A DNA stretch of 64,000 nt, from NCBI RefSeq assembly GCF_900116645.1, contig NZ_FPBO01000018.1, forward strand, positions 1 to 64,000, given 5' to 3'. The notes beneath the pieces were generated by a model. That model made no database searches and was not told the origin of the DNA. It saw nothing but the letters and a program-made list of their open reading frames with translations. This document shows, piece by piece, positions 15,226 through 23,756 of the stretch; positions within the stretch are counted from its first letter, which is position 1; each line of letters begins with the position of its first letter. This DNA is from Pseudoduganella namucuonensis. GTDB lineage: Bacteria; Pseudomonadota; Gammaproteobacteria; Burkholderiales; Burkholderiaceae_D. The position numbers and the translations under genes were made by a program.

Positions 15226-16962
15226 ATGAACCGATTCCTGAAGGCGCTGGGCTGCGCCGCACTCTTCACAGCCCTCTCCGCGAACCTCTCCGGGGCGCAG
15301 GCCCAAACCCCGCTGCCGGCGGCCGTCAACACCGATCCGGCGAAAGCGCAGGTCACGTTGCCGGAGCCCGCCAACGCGGCCCTGCCGACACTGTTTTTCA
15401 TAGGCGATTCCACGGTCCGCAACGGCAAGGACGACGGCCAGGGCAAGGGCGCGGAAGGGCAGTGGGGCTGGGGCAATCCCATCGCCGCCTATTTCGATCC
15501 AGCCAAGATCAACGTGGTGAACCGCGCGGTGGGCGGTTTGAGCAGCCGCACCTACGTCACCAGCGGCCACTGGCAGCGCACCCTGGCGCTGGTGAAGCCG
15601 GGCGACGTCGTCATCATGCAGTTCGGCCACAACGACAGCAGCGCCATCAACGACAACAGCCGCGCGCGCGGCACCATCAAGGGCACGGGCGAGGAAAGCC
15701 AGGACATCGACAACATGCTGACCGGCCAGCGTGAAACGGTGCATAGCTACGGTTGGTATCTGCGCCGCTTCGTCGCCGATATCCGCGCCAAGGGCGCCAC
15801 CCCCATCATCTGCTCGCCGATTCCGCGCAAGCGCTGGGACGCCGAGGGCAAGATCCGCCGCAACCGCGGCGACTACGGCGGCTGGGCGGCCGACGTGGCG
15901 CGCGTCGAAAAGGTGGGCTTCATCGACCTGAACGAGATGGCGGCGCGCAAGTACGACGAAATGGGGCGCGACGCGGTGATGAAGATGTTCCCGCTGGTGA
16001 CACCCGATGAAAGCGTGCACACCAACCTGGCCGGCGCGGAGCTCAACGCGCGCCTGGTGGTCTCCGGCATCAAGGCGCTGCGCGTGCCGGTGTTGGCCGC
16101 CGGGCTGGGCGCAAGGGCCGCCGACGTGGCGCCGGCCGAGGACGAGCGCCCGGTGGTGGACGCGGCCAGGGTGCCGGCGGACCGCCCGCGCGATCCCTCG
16201 CTGCCCAACCTGCTCATCGTCGGCGATTCCACGGTGCGCAGCGGCGGCGCGGGCGGCGCGATCGGATGGGGCGAGCGCATCGCCCCGTATTTCGACACAT
16301 CCAAGGTCAATGTCGTCAACCACGCCATCGGCGGGCGCAGCAGCCGCACCTTCTTCACCGAGGGCCGCTGGGACAAGGTGGTGGCCCAGATGAAACCGGG
16401 CGACGTGGTCCTGATCCAGTTCGGCCACAACGACGGCGGCCGCATCGGCGACCCGGCCATGAAGAATCGCGCCTCGGCGCCCGGCACCGGTTCCGAGACC
16501 GTCGAGGACACGCGGCCGGACGGGGCCAAGGAACAGGTCCACACCTTCGGCTGGTACATGGCGAAGTACGTCGCGGACGCGAAAGCCAAGGGCGCGTCGG
16601 TGGTGCTGCTGTCGCCCGTTCCGCACAAGGACCGCTGGCAACAGGAGCGCGACTTCGCCACCTTCGCGCAATGGGACGCCGAGGTCGCGAAGGCGGGCGG
16701 CGCGCAGTTCGCCGACCTCACCATGGCCATCAGCGAGGGCTATCGCCAGGTAGGACCGCAAGTCGTGGACGGATACTTTTCCGACGCGCGCACCCACACC
16801 AACGACGAGGGCGCGAAGTTCAACGCGCAGCGCGTGGTCGCCGTGCTCAAGGGGCTGCGCGACAATCCCGTGTCCGCATGGCTGTCCAACCAGGGCCAGT
16901 CGGTTGCGGCCGCGGCGCCCGCGGCGGCCAAGACCGCGTCCCCGGGCGCGGCGGTGCCATGA
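15226..16962 (+). CDS. Tandem-domain CE12-type rhamnogalacturonan acetylesterase
   Basis: A 578-residue secreted protein built from two complete SGNH esterase domains. After a signal peptide (ending GAQAQ), domain 1 (about 50-290) has GDST, a GHND block and DESVHTN; domain 2 (about 325-550) repeats GDST, GHND and DARTHTN. The Ser, Asn and Asp/His catalytic elements are therefore present in both halves. Single-domain members deacetylate O-acetylated galacturonate in RG-I, opening the backbone to lyases. Its stop overlaps the DUF6250 start by 4 bp. Domain duplication within one chain is unusual for this family. Confidence 0.88.
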   Translation: MNRFLKALGCAALFTALSANLSGAQAQTPLPAAVNTDPAKAQVTLPEPANAALPTLFFIGDSTVRNGKDDGQGKGAEGQWGWGNPIAAYFDPAKINVVNRAVGGLSSRTYVTSGHWQRTLALVKPGDVVIMQFGHNDSSAINDNSRARGTIKGTGEESQDIDNMLTGQRETVHSYGWYLRRFVADIRAKGATPIICSPIPRKRWDAEGKIRRNRGDYGGWAADVARVEKVGFIDLNEMAARKYDEMGRDAVMKMFPLVTPDESVHTNLAGAELNARLVVSGIKALRVPVLAAGLGARAADVAPAEDERPVVDAARVPADRPRDPSLPNLLIVGDSTVRSGGAGGAIGWGERIAPYFDTSKVNVVNHAIGGRSSRTFFTEGRWDKVVAQMKPGDVVLIQFGHNDGGRIGDPAMKNRASAPGTGSETVEDTRPDGAKEQVHTFGWYMAKYVADAKAKGASVVLLSPVPHKDRWQQERDFATFAQWDAEVAKAGGAQFADLTMAISEGYRQVGPQVVDGYFSDARTHTNDEGAKFNAQRVVAVLKGLRDNPVSAWLSNQGQSVAAAAPAAAKTASPGAAVP

Positions 16963-17696
16963 GGCGGCTGGCCACATTAGCGCTGTTGGCCATGGCGTCG
17001 GCGCCGCATGCGCAGACCTGTTCGGATTGGGGAAAGACCGGCCGCCAGTTGCACGCGGACGACTTCAATGGCGGCCTGGCGCAGTGGGTATCCGAGTTCA
17101 AGCCCGTCGCAGGTTCCGCCATCGCCGCGGAGAAGGGCAAGTTGCTGATGGATCTCGCGGGGGACGCGACGCTGTGGTTCAAGCCGGCCCTGACCGGCGA
17201 CGTGCGCATCAGCTACCGCCGCAAGGTCCTGATGGCGGGCGGCGCCAACGACCGCCTGTCCGATATGAACCAGTTCTGGATGGCGTCCGACCCGCGCAAC
17301 GCCGACCTGTTCACGCGCGACGGCACCTTCAGCCAGTATGATTCGTTGCGGCTCTACTATGCGGGCATCGGCGGCAATACCAACACCACCACCCGGTTCC
17401 GCAAGTACGAGGGCAACGGCGAACGCGTGCTGCACGCGGACCTGGCCGACGCGGCGCACCTGTTGCAACCCAACCGCGAGTACGCGATCCAGATCGATGT
17501 CTACCAGGGCTGCACGCGCTTGCTGGTGGACGGCCGGGAGTACTTCAGCTTCAAGGACCCGGCCCCACTGCGCGGCGGGCATTTCGGCTTCCGCACCACG
17601 CACTCGCGGCAGGAGATCAGCGGCTTCAAGGTGCATCGCCTGCTTGGCGGGACCAGGGCCGGCGTTGTGCCGGGCGCCGGCTCCGGCGTAAAATGA
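16959..17696 (+). CDS. DUF6250 secreted protein of polysaccharide utilisation loci
   Basis: A 245-residue exported protein; signal peptide to about residue 19 (APHAQT). The conserved core includes LHADDFNGGLAQWVSE, LWFKPALTGDVRISY and NQFWMASDP, and it ends with FGFRTTHSRQEISGFKVHRL, a concanavalin-like jelly-roll pattern of the DUF6250 family. The family often sits beside rhamnogalacturonan genes but has no settled activity known to me. The ATG overlaps the esterase stop (ATGA), so the two are translationally coupled. Carbohydrate binding or lyase-like action is possible. Confidence 0.7.
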   Translation: MRRLATLALLAMASAPHAQTCSDWGKTGRQLHADDFNGGLAQWVSEFKPVAGSAIAAEKGKLLMDLAGDATLWFKPALTGDVRISYRRKVLMAGGANDRLSDMNQFWMASDPRNADLFTRDGTFSQYDSLRLYYAGIGGNTNTTTRFRKYEGNGERVLHADLADAAHLLQPNREYAIQIDVYQGCTRLLVDGREYFSFKDPAPLRGGHFGFRTTHSRQEISGFKVHRLLGGTRAGVVPGAGSGVK

Positions 17697-17700
17697 CGCG

Positions 17701-18171
17701 ATGAAACCAACCCTGCTGTTCTACCTGTGCGGCGCGCTGCCGCTTGTGGCGCAAGCCGCGCCATGCCTCCCCATCCCCGAGCTGATCGCGCGCGATTCGC
17801 AGTACGAGGAGGCGATGCGGGTCGGCGATCCGGCCTTCCTCGAGAAGCACCTGGCGGACGATTTCGTGTGGGTGCACAACCTGGTGTCCTCCATCGACGC
17901 CAAGGCGGACCTGCTGGCGAGGGCCCGCAAGCCGGCCTCGATCCCCAAGGCACGCACCACCAGCGAGGTGAAGGCCCACGTGCTGGGCGACACCGTGGTG
18001 CTGCGCGGACTGAGTTCGGTGGACACGTGGAACGCGGACGGCAAGACGTGGCGCACCAACCGCTACCAGTTCATGCGCACCTATGTGAACAGCGGCGGCG
18101 AGTGCCGCCTGCTGTCCGTGCAGACCATGAAAGTGTGGACCAGCGAGGGCGGAAAGGTGGGCGGGGGATAG
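17701..18171 (+). CDS. NTF2-like (DUF4440/SnoaL) secreted protein
   Basis: A 156-residue protein with a signal peptide (to about residue 19) and an NTF2-like fold typical of DUF4440: LIARDSQYEEAMRVGDPAFLEKHLADDFVWVHN at its start and TNRYQFMRTYVNSGGECRLLSVQ at its end. It starts 5 bp after the DUF6250 stop and probably shares its transcript. The family is functionally diverse (binding proteins and small enzymes); nothing in the sequence specifies a ligand. Confidence 0.7.
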   Translation: MKPTLLFYLCGALPLVAQAAPCLPIPELIARDSQYEEAMRVGDPAFLEKHLADDFVWVHNLVSSIDAKADLLARARKPASIPKARTTSEVKAHVLGDTVVLRGLSSVDTWNADGKTWRTNRYQFMRTYVNSGGECRLLSVQTMKVWTSEGGKVGGG

Positions 18172-18196
18172 TCCCGGCGCCCTGTGCGCCGCGATC

Positions 18197-19840
18197 TTAG
18201 GCGGCGATCCTCCGCAGCGGCGCGTGTTTCGGCCGCGCGCCGGCGGGGCGCGCGGCGCCGATGGGGCTGATGTTGGCCGCCATGGCGCCGAGCTTGAAGA
18301 CGCTCACCACGTCCACCAGGTGACTGGCCTGCTCGCGCATCGAGCACGCCGCCGCCGCGGCTTCCTCCACCAGGGCCGCGTTCTGCTGGGTGGCCGCGTC
18401 CATTTCGCTGATGGCCTGGCGCACCTCGGCGATGCCGCCGCTTTGCTGGCCGCTGGCGCGCGTGATGTCGTTCATGATGCCGGTCACGCGCTCGACGCTG
18501 CCCACCACGTCCCGCATCAGCTCCCCGGCCTGGCCGGCCAGCAGGTTGCCCGCTTCCACCTTCTGCACCGAGTCCGTGATCAGGGTCTTGATTTCGCGCG
18601 CGGCGGAGGCCGAGCGTTGCGCCAGGTTGCGAACCTCGGACGCCACCACGGCGAAGCCGCGCCCCTGTTCGCCGGCGCGCGCGGCCTCCACGGCCGCGTT
18701 GAGCGCCAGGATATTGGTCTGGAAGGCGATGCCGTCGATGACGCCGATGATGTCGACGATCCTTCTGGAGGAGTCGCTGATGGCCCCCATGGTGCCGACC
18801 ACCTGCGCCACCACCGCGCCGCCGCGGCGGGCGACGTCCGAGGCCTCGGCCGCCAGTTCGTTGGCTTGCCGCGCGTGGCCGGCGTTCTGCGCCACGGTTT
18901 CGGTCAAGTCCTCCATGGAATGCGAGGTGCGCTCCAGGGAGCCGGCCTGCGCGGCGGTGCGTTGCGCCAGGTCCTGGTTGCCGCTCGCGATCTGGGCCGA
19001 GGCGGCGGAGATGCCCGCGGTCGCGTTATGGGCCTCCGCCACCAGCTTGGCCAAGTTGTCGCGCATGCCCTGCATGGCGTGCAGCAGGCTGGTGTCGTCG
19101 CCCGGACGCAGGTTGATCTCCACCGTGAGGTCGCCCGCCGCGATGCGGTTGGCCACGTTGGCCGCCACGGCCGGGTCGTCGCCCAGTTGGCGGAAAAGCT
19201 TGCGCAGGATCTGCACGGCCACGCCCACGCCGGCCGCCAAAGACAGGCCCAGTATCGCCAGCAGCTGCCAGTTGGCGGACGCGATGCGTTTCTTGGCGTC
19301 CGCTTCGTCGGTGGCATAGCGCTGGTTCGCCAGTTGGACGGTCTGGTCGATGGCGCGGCGGTGGGCGGCGTAATGCGGCGCCAGGCGCGCCATGGCCGCG
19401 GCGGCGGCGGCCTGGTCGCCGCGCTGGACGGCGGGCACGAACTCGCTCTGCGCCACGGTGTAGAAGTCGCGGGCGGCCCGGTCGGCGTCCTGCAGCATGC
19501 TTTGTTTCAGCGCCGGCTCCAGCGCCTGCTGCTGCCAGAACTTGTGGCGGGTCTCGTAGTCGGCCTGCAGGGCGCGCAGGCGTTCCACCAGCGGGGCCCG
19601 CTCGGCGGGGCCGGCGCCCAGCATTTCGTGGGTGACGAGGTAGGATTCGATGATGTAGGCGGGCGGCGGCAGGATGTCTGCCACCAGGTCCTTGCTCTGC
19701 ACGATGCGCTCGTAGATGGGACCGTCGACGCTGATTTCGCTCATCACCTTGAAGGACCAGGCCCCGTAGGCCGCGTAACCCAGGGTGAAACACCCAAGCA
19801 GCAGGGCGAACCGGGTCTTGATGTCGAGCGTGCGCTTCAT
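18197..19840 (-). CDS. Methyl-accepting chemotaxis protein
   Basis: A 547-residue chemoreceptor. A first membrane helix (about residues 11-30) precedes a four-helix-bundle-like periplasmic sensor domain, a second helix (about 190-210), a HAMP region (with NRIAAGDLTVEINLRPGD) and the cytoplasmic signalling domain, whose hairpin tip is IIGVIDGIAFQTNILALNAAVEAARAGE. The C-terminal tail is basic and lacks the pentapeptide that tethers methylation enzymes in enteric receptors. It lies between the esterase/DUF6250 set and the TonB receptor gene, so it may sense a pectin-derived compound, but that is an inference from position. Confidence 0.92.
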   Translation of the reverse strand: MKRTLDIKTRFALLLGCFTLGYAAYGAWSFKVMSEISVDGPIYERIVQSKDLVADILPPPAYIIESYLVTHEMLGAGPAERAPLVERLRALQADYETRHKFWQQQALEPALKQSMLQDADRAARDFYTVAQSEFVPAVQRGDQAAAAAAMARLAPHYAAHRRAIDQTVQLANQRYATDEADAKKRIASANWQLLAILGLSLAAGVGVAVQILRKLFRQLGDDPAVAANVANRIAAGDLTVEINLRPGDDTSLLHAMQGMRDNLAKLVAEAHNATAGISAASAQIASGNQDLAQRTAAQAGSLERTSHSMEDLTETVAQNAGHARQANELAAEASDVARRGGAVVAQVVGTMGAISDSSRRIVDIIGVIDGIAFQTNILALNAAVEAARAGEQGRGFAVVASEVRNLAQRSASAAREIKTLITDSVQKVEAGNLLAGQAGELMRDVVGSVERVTGIMNDITRASGQQSGGIAEVRQAISEMDAATQQNAALVEEAAAAACSMREQASHLVDVVSVFKLGAMAANISPIGAARPAGARPKHAPLRRIAA

Positions 19841-20005
19841 ACGATCTCCAGCGGTGATAGCCGACGGTTGCGGCCGTGCACCGATTTTAGATCAATACCA
19901 TCAGGAAAGTGTTGGATTGAGAGAGAATTTCTTGTTATGTAGAAATAAATCAATTGGGGATTGCCGCCGGCCGGGTGCGGCGCGGAAGGCGCCTACCCCC
20001 GTCCG

Positions 20006-22402
20006 TCAGTCGCCCACGCCGGGCCGGGGGCCAACACCGCCCAAGCCGCCATTGCGCCCGCCGCCGCCGTTGTTGCGTCCACCGCCGCCAGCGGGGGCGA
20101 AGCCGCCGAAGCGGTAGGTCAGCCCCAGGTAGACGATGCGGCTGTCGTAGCTGAAAATGCGCGTCTCCTTCAAGGTGGCGGAGTCGATGAGGGACTTATT
20201 CCGGTTGCCGGCGAAGGCGTCCGTCACGTTCAGCACCATGGCGAACTGCGGCGTGAAGGCGTGCCGCAGCGTGAGGTTGACGGTGGTGGTGGGTTGGCGT
20301 TCGAGCTGCCCCATCAACGTTTTACCCTGCGCCATGATCATGGCCTGCAACTGGTCCGCCGCGCCGAGCTGGTAATTGACGCGGATGCGGGCCGACAGCG
20401 AGTTGACCATGCGGCGGCTTTCCGCGCCAGTGAGTTCCAGCAGGCGCTGCTGGGTGCGCAGCAGGTTCATATTGCCGTTCAGGCTCAGGCCCGGCAGCAG
20501 CTTGCCGCCCAGGTTCAGTTCCACGCCGCCGCTGTGGGTGCCGCCCGCGTTGTCGCGCGTGGTCAGCAGCACGGTGTCGTTGATGAAGTAGCGCCGCTCC
20601 AGGATCGCGTCGGTCTCCTTGTTGAAATAGCCGCGTATTTTGGTGTCCACGCCGGCGTACTTGGCGTCGTAAGCCACTTCGATCGAATCGCGCTGCGTCG
20701 GTTTCAGCCTGGGATTGCCCGAAGAGACATTGAACTCGTCGCGGTAGATGATGAAGGGATTGAGCTCGTTGCCGTTCGGGCGCCGTATGCGGTGCGAATA
20801 GGAGAAGCGCAGCTTGGTGCCGTCGTTCCATTTGCGCAGCGCGTAGGCGCTGGGGATCAGGTTGGTGTAGCTGTTGGCGGCATCGATGTTCTGGGTCAGC
20901 TGCTGGATGTCCAGCTCCGTGCGCTCCACGCGCAGGCCGCCCTGGATGCCCCAGTAGGCGTCCAGCGGCTTTTCGTAGGAGCCGTACAGCGCGTAGTTCT
21001 TTTCCGTCACGCTGAAGCGGTTGGTGCGCTGCGTGTTGACGGTTTCGGCCTGCGTCGCCGGATCGATGTTCACATCCAGGATGTCGTTGCCGCTGCGGGT
21101 GCGCGACAGCTTGTAGCCCAGCCGGAGTATGCCCTTGTCGCTGGGGAGCTCGTAGTCGCCGGTGTAGTCGATGATGCGGGTGTCGGCCTCGTTGTTCTGG
21201 CGGCTTTGGCCACTGGTGCCGCGCAGCGATCCGGGGGCGTACATGTTCGCGTAGCGATTGAAGGCGGTGTTGTCCGAGTCGGTCACGCGCAAGTCCATTT
21301 TGAACTCTTCGCCGTCCGCGCCGCCCTTGTGGTCCCAGCGGGCGCCGAAGCCGGTGTTGCGCCGGTCGCCGCTCCGGGCGCTGGTGCGCACATAGTCGGT
21401 GTCCACCAACCGCGCCTGGTTGTAGCGCAGGTAGTGGTCGAGGGATTGGTTGTCGTTGCTGCTGCCGCTGTAGGAGAAGCTGGCGCCCACGGTGTCCTTG
21501 GCGGTGGCGTTGTAGTGCACCGATCCGTTCACGCCCACCGTGTCGTTCAAGCCGGTGGAACTACCGGTCTGGGTGCTGTGCAGCATGGCGCCGCTGAACG
21601 GGTCGTAGCGGTCGCGCACCGTGCTGCCGACCGAATCGCGGCCATCGTGGCGCACATTCAAGCCGCCCTGCATGCCGAACGGGCCAGTGTTGTACGAGCC
21701 GGTCACGGAGGTGTTGTAGCGCCCCGCCGTGCCGGCGTTGGCGTTGATGGCCGCGAAGCCCCCCGCGCGGCGGTTGCGGCGCATGACGAGATTCAGTATG
21801 GGGCCGCTGCCGCCCTCGTTGCCGAACTGGGCGCCGGGGTTGTTGATCACCTCGATCGACTCGATGTCGTCGGCCGGGATCGACATCAGCGCCGCGCCGC
21901 GGTTATCGCCCTGCATCATGGCCGATGGTTTGCCGTCCACCATGATCTGCACGTTCTGGCTGCCGCGCAAGGTCACCGAGCCGTCCGGGTCCACCGCCAC
22001 CGAGGGCACGGAATTGAGCGCGTCGGCCGCCGTGCCGTTGGAGCTGCTGGCATCGCTCTTGACGTCGTAGACGTCGCGGTCGATGCGTGTGGTCTGCCGC
22101 TCGGCCGCCACCACCACGCTGGCCATTTCGGCCGGGGCCTGGGTGCCGGTCTGCGTGCCGACTGGCGTTTCGGCCGGCGTCTCCGCCGCCTTGGACGGTT
22201 CGGCCGCCGGGGCGGGCTTGGGTTTGGCCGGCTGGGGCTTCTCCGGCGCTGGCGGCTTCTGGGCCGTTTGCGCATGGGCGCCGCCGGCCAGGCATAGGCA
22301 ACTGGCGAGCAAGAGCCGGGATGTGGTCGATGGCTTGGGCAGGTGGTTCACTGTTCGGATTTTCTTTGGTTGCGGCGCGCGCGGATCCGCGTTAACAATC
22401 AT
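20006..22402 (-). CDS. TonB-dependent outer-membrane receptor
   Basis: A protein of up to 798 residues with a signal peptide (ending GGAHAQ), a Pro/Lys/Ala-rich linker, a plug domain (ALNSVPSVAVDPDGSVTLRG to about residue 230) and a large beta-barrel of the CirA-like group. Located after the PL26/CE12 genes, it is probably the importer of rhamnogalacturonan oligomers. Two oddities: the barrel ends at LTYRFGG and is followed by about 27 Gly/Asn/Arg-rich residues instead of stopping at an aromatic residue, and the first ATG (22402) lies inside one arm of a perfect 18-bp inverted repeat. A GTG at 22351 is an alternative start; neither has a strong ribosome site. Confidence 0.85.
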   Translation of the reverse strand: MIVNADPRAPQPKKIRTVNHLPKPSTTSRLLLASCLCLAGGAHAQTAQKPPAPEKPQPAKPKPAPAAEPSKAAETPAETPVGTQTGTQAPAEMASVVVAAERQTTRIDRDVYDVKSDASSSNGTAADALNSVPSVAVDPDGSVTLRGSQNVQIMVDGKPSAMMQGDNRGAALMSIPADDIESIEVINNPGAQFGNEGGSGPILNLVMRRNRRAGGFAAINANAGTAGRYNTSVTGSYNTGPFGMQGGLNVRHDGRDSVGSTVRDRYDPFSGAMLHSTQTGSSTGLNDTVGVNGSVHYNATAKDTVGASFSYSGSSNDNQSLDHYLRYNQARLVDTDYVRTSARSGDRRNTGFGARWDHKGGADGEEFKMDLRVTDSDNTAFNRYANMYAPGSLRGTSGQSRQNNEADTRIIDYTGDYELPSDKGILRLGYKLSRTRSGNDILDVNIDPATQAETVNTQRTNRFSVTEKNYALYGSYEKPLDAYWGIQGGLRVERTELDIQQLTQNIDAANSYTNLIPSAYALRKWNDGTKLRFSYSHRIRRPNGNELNPFIIYRDEFNVSSGNPRLKPTQRDSIEVAYDAKYAGVDTKIRGYFNKETDAILERRYFINDTVLLTTRDNAGGTHSGGVELNLGGKLLPGLSLNGNMNLLRTQQRLLELTGAESRRMVNSLSARIRVNYQLGAADQLQAMIMAQGKTLMGQLERQPTTTVNLTLRHAFTPQFAMVLNVTDAFAGNRNKSLIDSATLKETRIFSYDSRIVYLGLTYRFGGFAPAGGGGRNNGGGGRNGGLGGVGPRPGVGD

Positions 22403-22437
22403 GCGCCCCGCGCAGCGTAGCGCATGATTGTTAACGC
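22389..22437. repeat. Perfect 18-bp inverted repeat upstream of the TonB receptor
   Basis: Arms 22389-22406 and 22420-22437 are exact reverse complements separated by 13 bases; each contains GTTAAC. It fills the gap between the CE12 stop (22468) and the receptor start. On the minus strand the ATG at 22402 sits within the second arm, so folded mRNA would hide it. No T-run follows, which argues against a simple terminator. It could be a repressor operator or an RNA switch-like hairpin. Confidence 0.8.
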
Positions 22438-22467
22438 ATTGTTTCCAACGCGCGCCGCACGGCTCTT

Positions 22468-23742
22468 TTATTGGTTGGTCTCGTCGCCCAGCGGCCGCTC
22501 ATTGCTGTGGGTGGGGCTCGCCGGGACGGCGAAGGACGCGAACGGGTCCGGCCGGACCGGGTCGAAGGCGCCATAACCATCGGCGATATAGGAGGCGGCG
22601 GGCAGGCCGGCCTTGCGCATCCCGGCCGCCACGGCCTGCGCCAGCTCATAGGCGCCGTAGTTGCTGTGGTGGGTGTTGTCCAGGTGGCCGGGGCCGGTGG
22701 ACGCGAAGGCCGCCTTGGACGCTTCCGGTCCCAACGTCTGGTACAGGGGAACGCTCATGGCGTGCAGGTCGATGAAGGCCACGCCCAGTTCCCGCGCCGA
22801 TTGGCGCGCCGCGTCCGCGTAGTCCTGCAGCGTGATGCCGGCCTTGCCCTGGTCGTCGAAGCGGCGGCGCTCCATGGGCGAGATGATGACCGGCACGCCG
22901 CTGTGCGCGCGGATGGCGTCGACGTGGGCCTTGATCTCGGCCTTGTAGGTGGTGAAGGGGCCGCCCTTGCCGTCCTTGATCTGCTTTTGGTCGTTGTGGC
23001 CGAACTGCATCAGCACGGTGTCGCCCGGCTGCATGGCGCTGAGGATCTTGTCGATGCGCCGGCGCGCCAGCGAGTCGCGGTAGGTCTCGCCCGATTGCGC
23101 GTGGTTGGCGATGGCGATGCCGGGCTTGAAGAAGCGCGGCAGCATCTGGCCCCAGCTGGCGTAAGGCTCGCCCGGCTGGTCGCTGACGGTGGAGTCGCCC
23201 AGCAGGAACAGCGTGGGCACCTCGGCCGGGGCGATTTCCAGGGTGCGCACGGCGGGCGCGGCGCCGTTGAATTCCAGCGTCAGGCGCCGGTCCCAGTTCC
23301 AGGCTTCCTGCACGGTCTCGCGCGGGGCCTTGAGGGCGACCGAGCCGGCCCGCAGCGTGGCGCCGGCGGGGATCTTCGGCGTGCGCACGTTCACGGTGAA
23401 GGTGCGCGTCGCGGTGGCGCCGGCGGCGGTGCGCACGTTTTCCAGCATCAGCCGGCGCAGTTCGGATTTGATGGTGGTGCTGCCTTCGGCGGCGCCGCCC
23501 AGCGTGACGGTGACGTTGTAATTGCCCTCGGGGAGGTCGACGGAGAAGTAGGACGGCTTGCCGCCCGCCGCCGGAACCTCGTAGCCGTAGCCGCGCGCCG
23601 GCGTGTAGTCGGTGGCGGGGGAGACTGCGGTGTAGCCGGGCGCCGGCTTGTCGCTGAAGTCGAACTTGCGTGGCGCCTGCGCTTGGGCGGCGCAGGCTAC
23701 CGCCAGCAGCGCCAGGGCGGCGGGATGGAATCTGTGGTTCAT
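22468..23742 (-). CDS. CE12-type SGNH rhamnogalacturonan acetylesterase with N-terminal beta-sandwich
   Basis: A 424-residue secreted esterase. Signal peptide to about residue 21; an N-terminal beta-sandwich (about 25-150, with YSVDLPEGNYNVTVTLGG-like repeats) precedes the SGNH domain with GDSTVSDQ, GHND and the final DNTHHSNYGA carrying the catalytic histidine. It would remove acetyl groups from RG-I, complementing the tandem esterase at 15.2-17.0 kb. ATG 23742 follows the PL26 stop by 14 bp, so the two genes are co-transcribed. The reading frame is open for a long way upstream inside the PL26 gene, but the signal peptide fixes this start. Confidence 0.88.
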   Translation of the reverse strand: MNHRFHPAALALLAVACAAQAQAPRKFDFSDKPAPGYTAVSPATDYTPARGYGYEVPAAGGKPSYFSVDLPEGNYNVTVTLGGAAEGSTTIKSELRRLMLENVRTAAGATATRTFTVNVRTPKIPAGATLRAGSVALKAPRETVQEAWNWDRRLTLEFNGAAPAVRTLEIAPAEVPTLFLLGDSTVSDQPGEPYASWGQMLPRFFKPGIAIANHAQSGETYRDSLARRRIDKILSAMQPGDTVLMQFGHNDQKQIKDGKGGPFTTYKAEIKAHVDAIRAHSGVPVIISPMERRRFDDQGKAGITLQDYADAARQSARELGVAFIDLHAMSVPLYQTLGPEASKAAFASTGPGHLDNTHHSNYGAYELAQAVAAGMRKAGLPAASYIADGYGAFDPVRPDPFASFAVPASPTHSNERPLGDETNQ

Positions 23743-23756
23743 GTTGGTTCCGTTGA

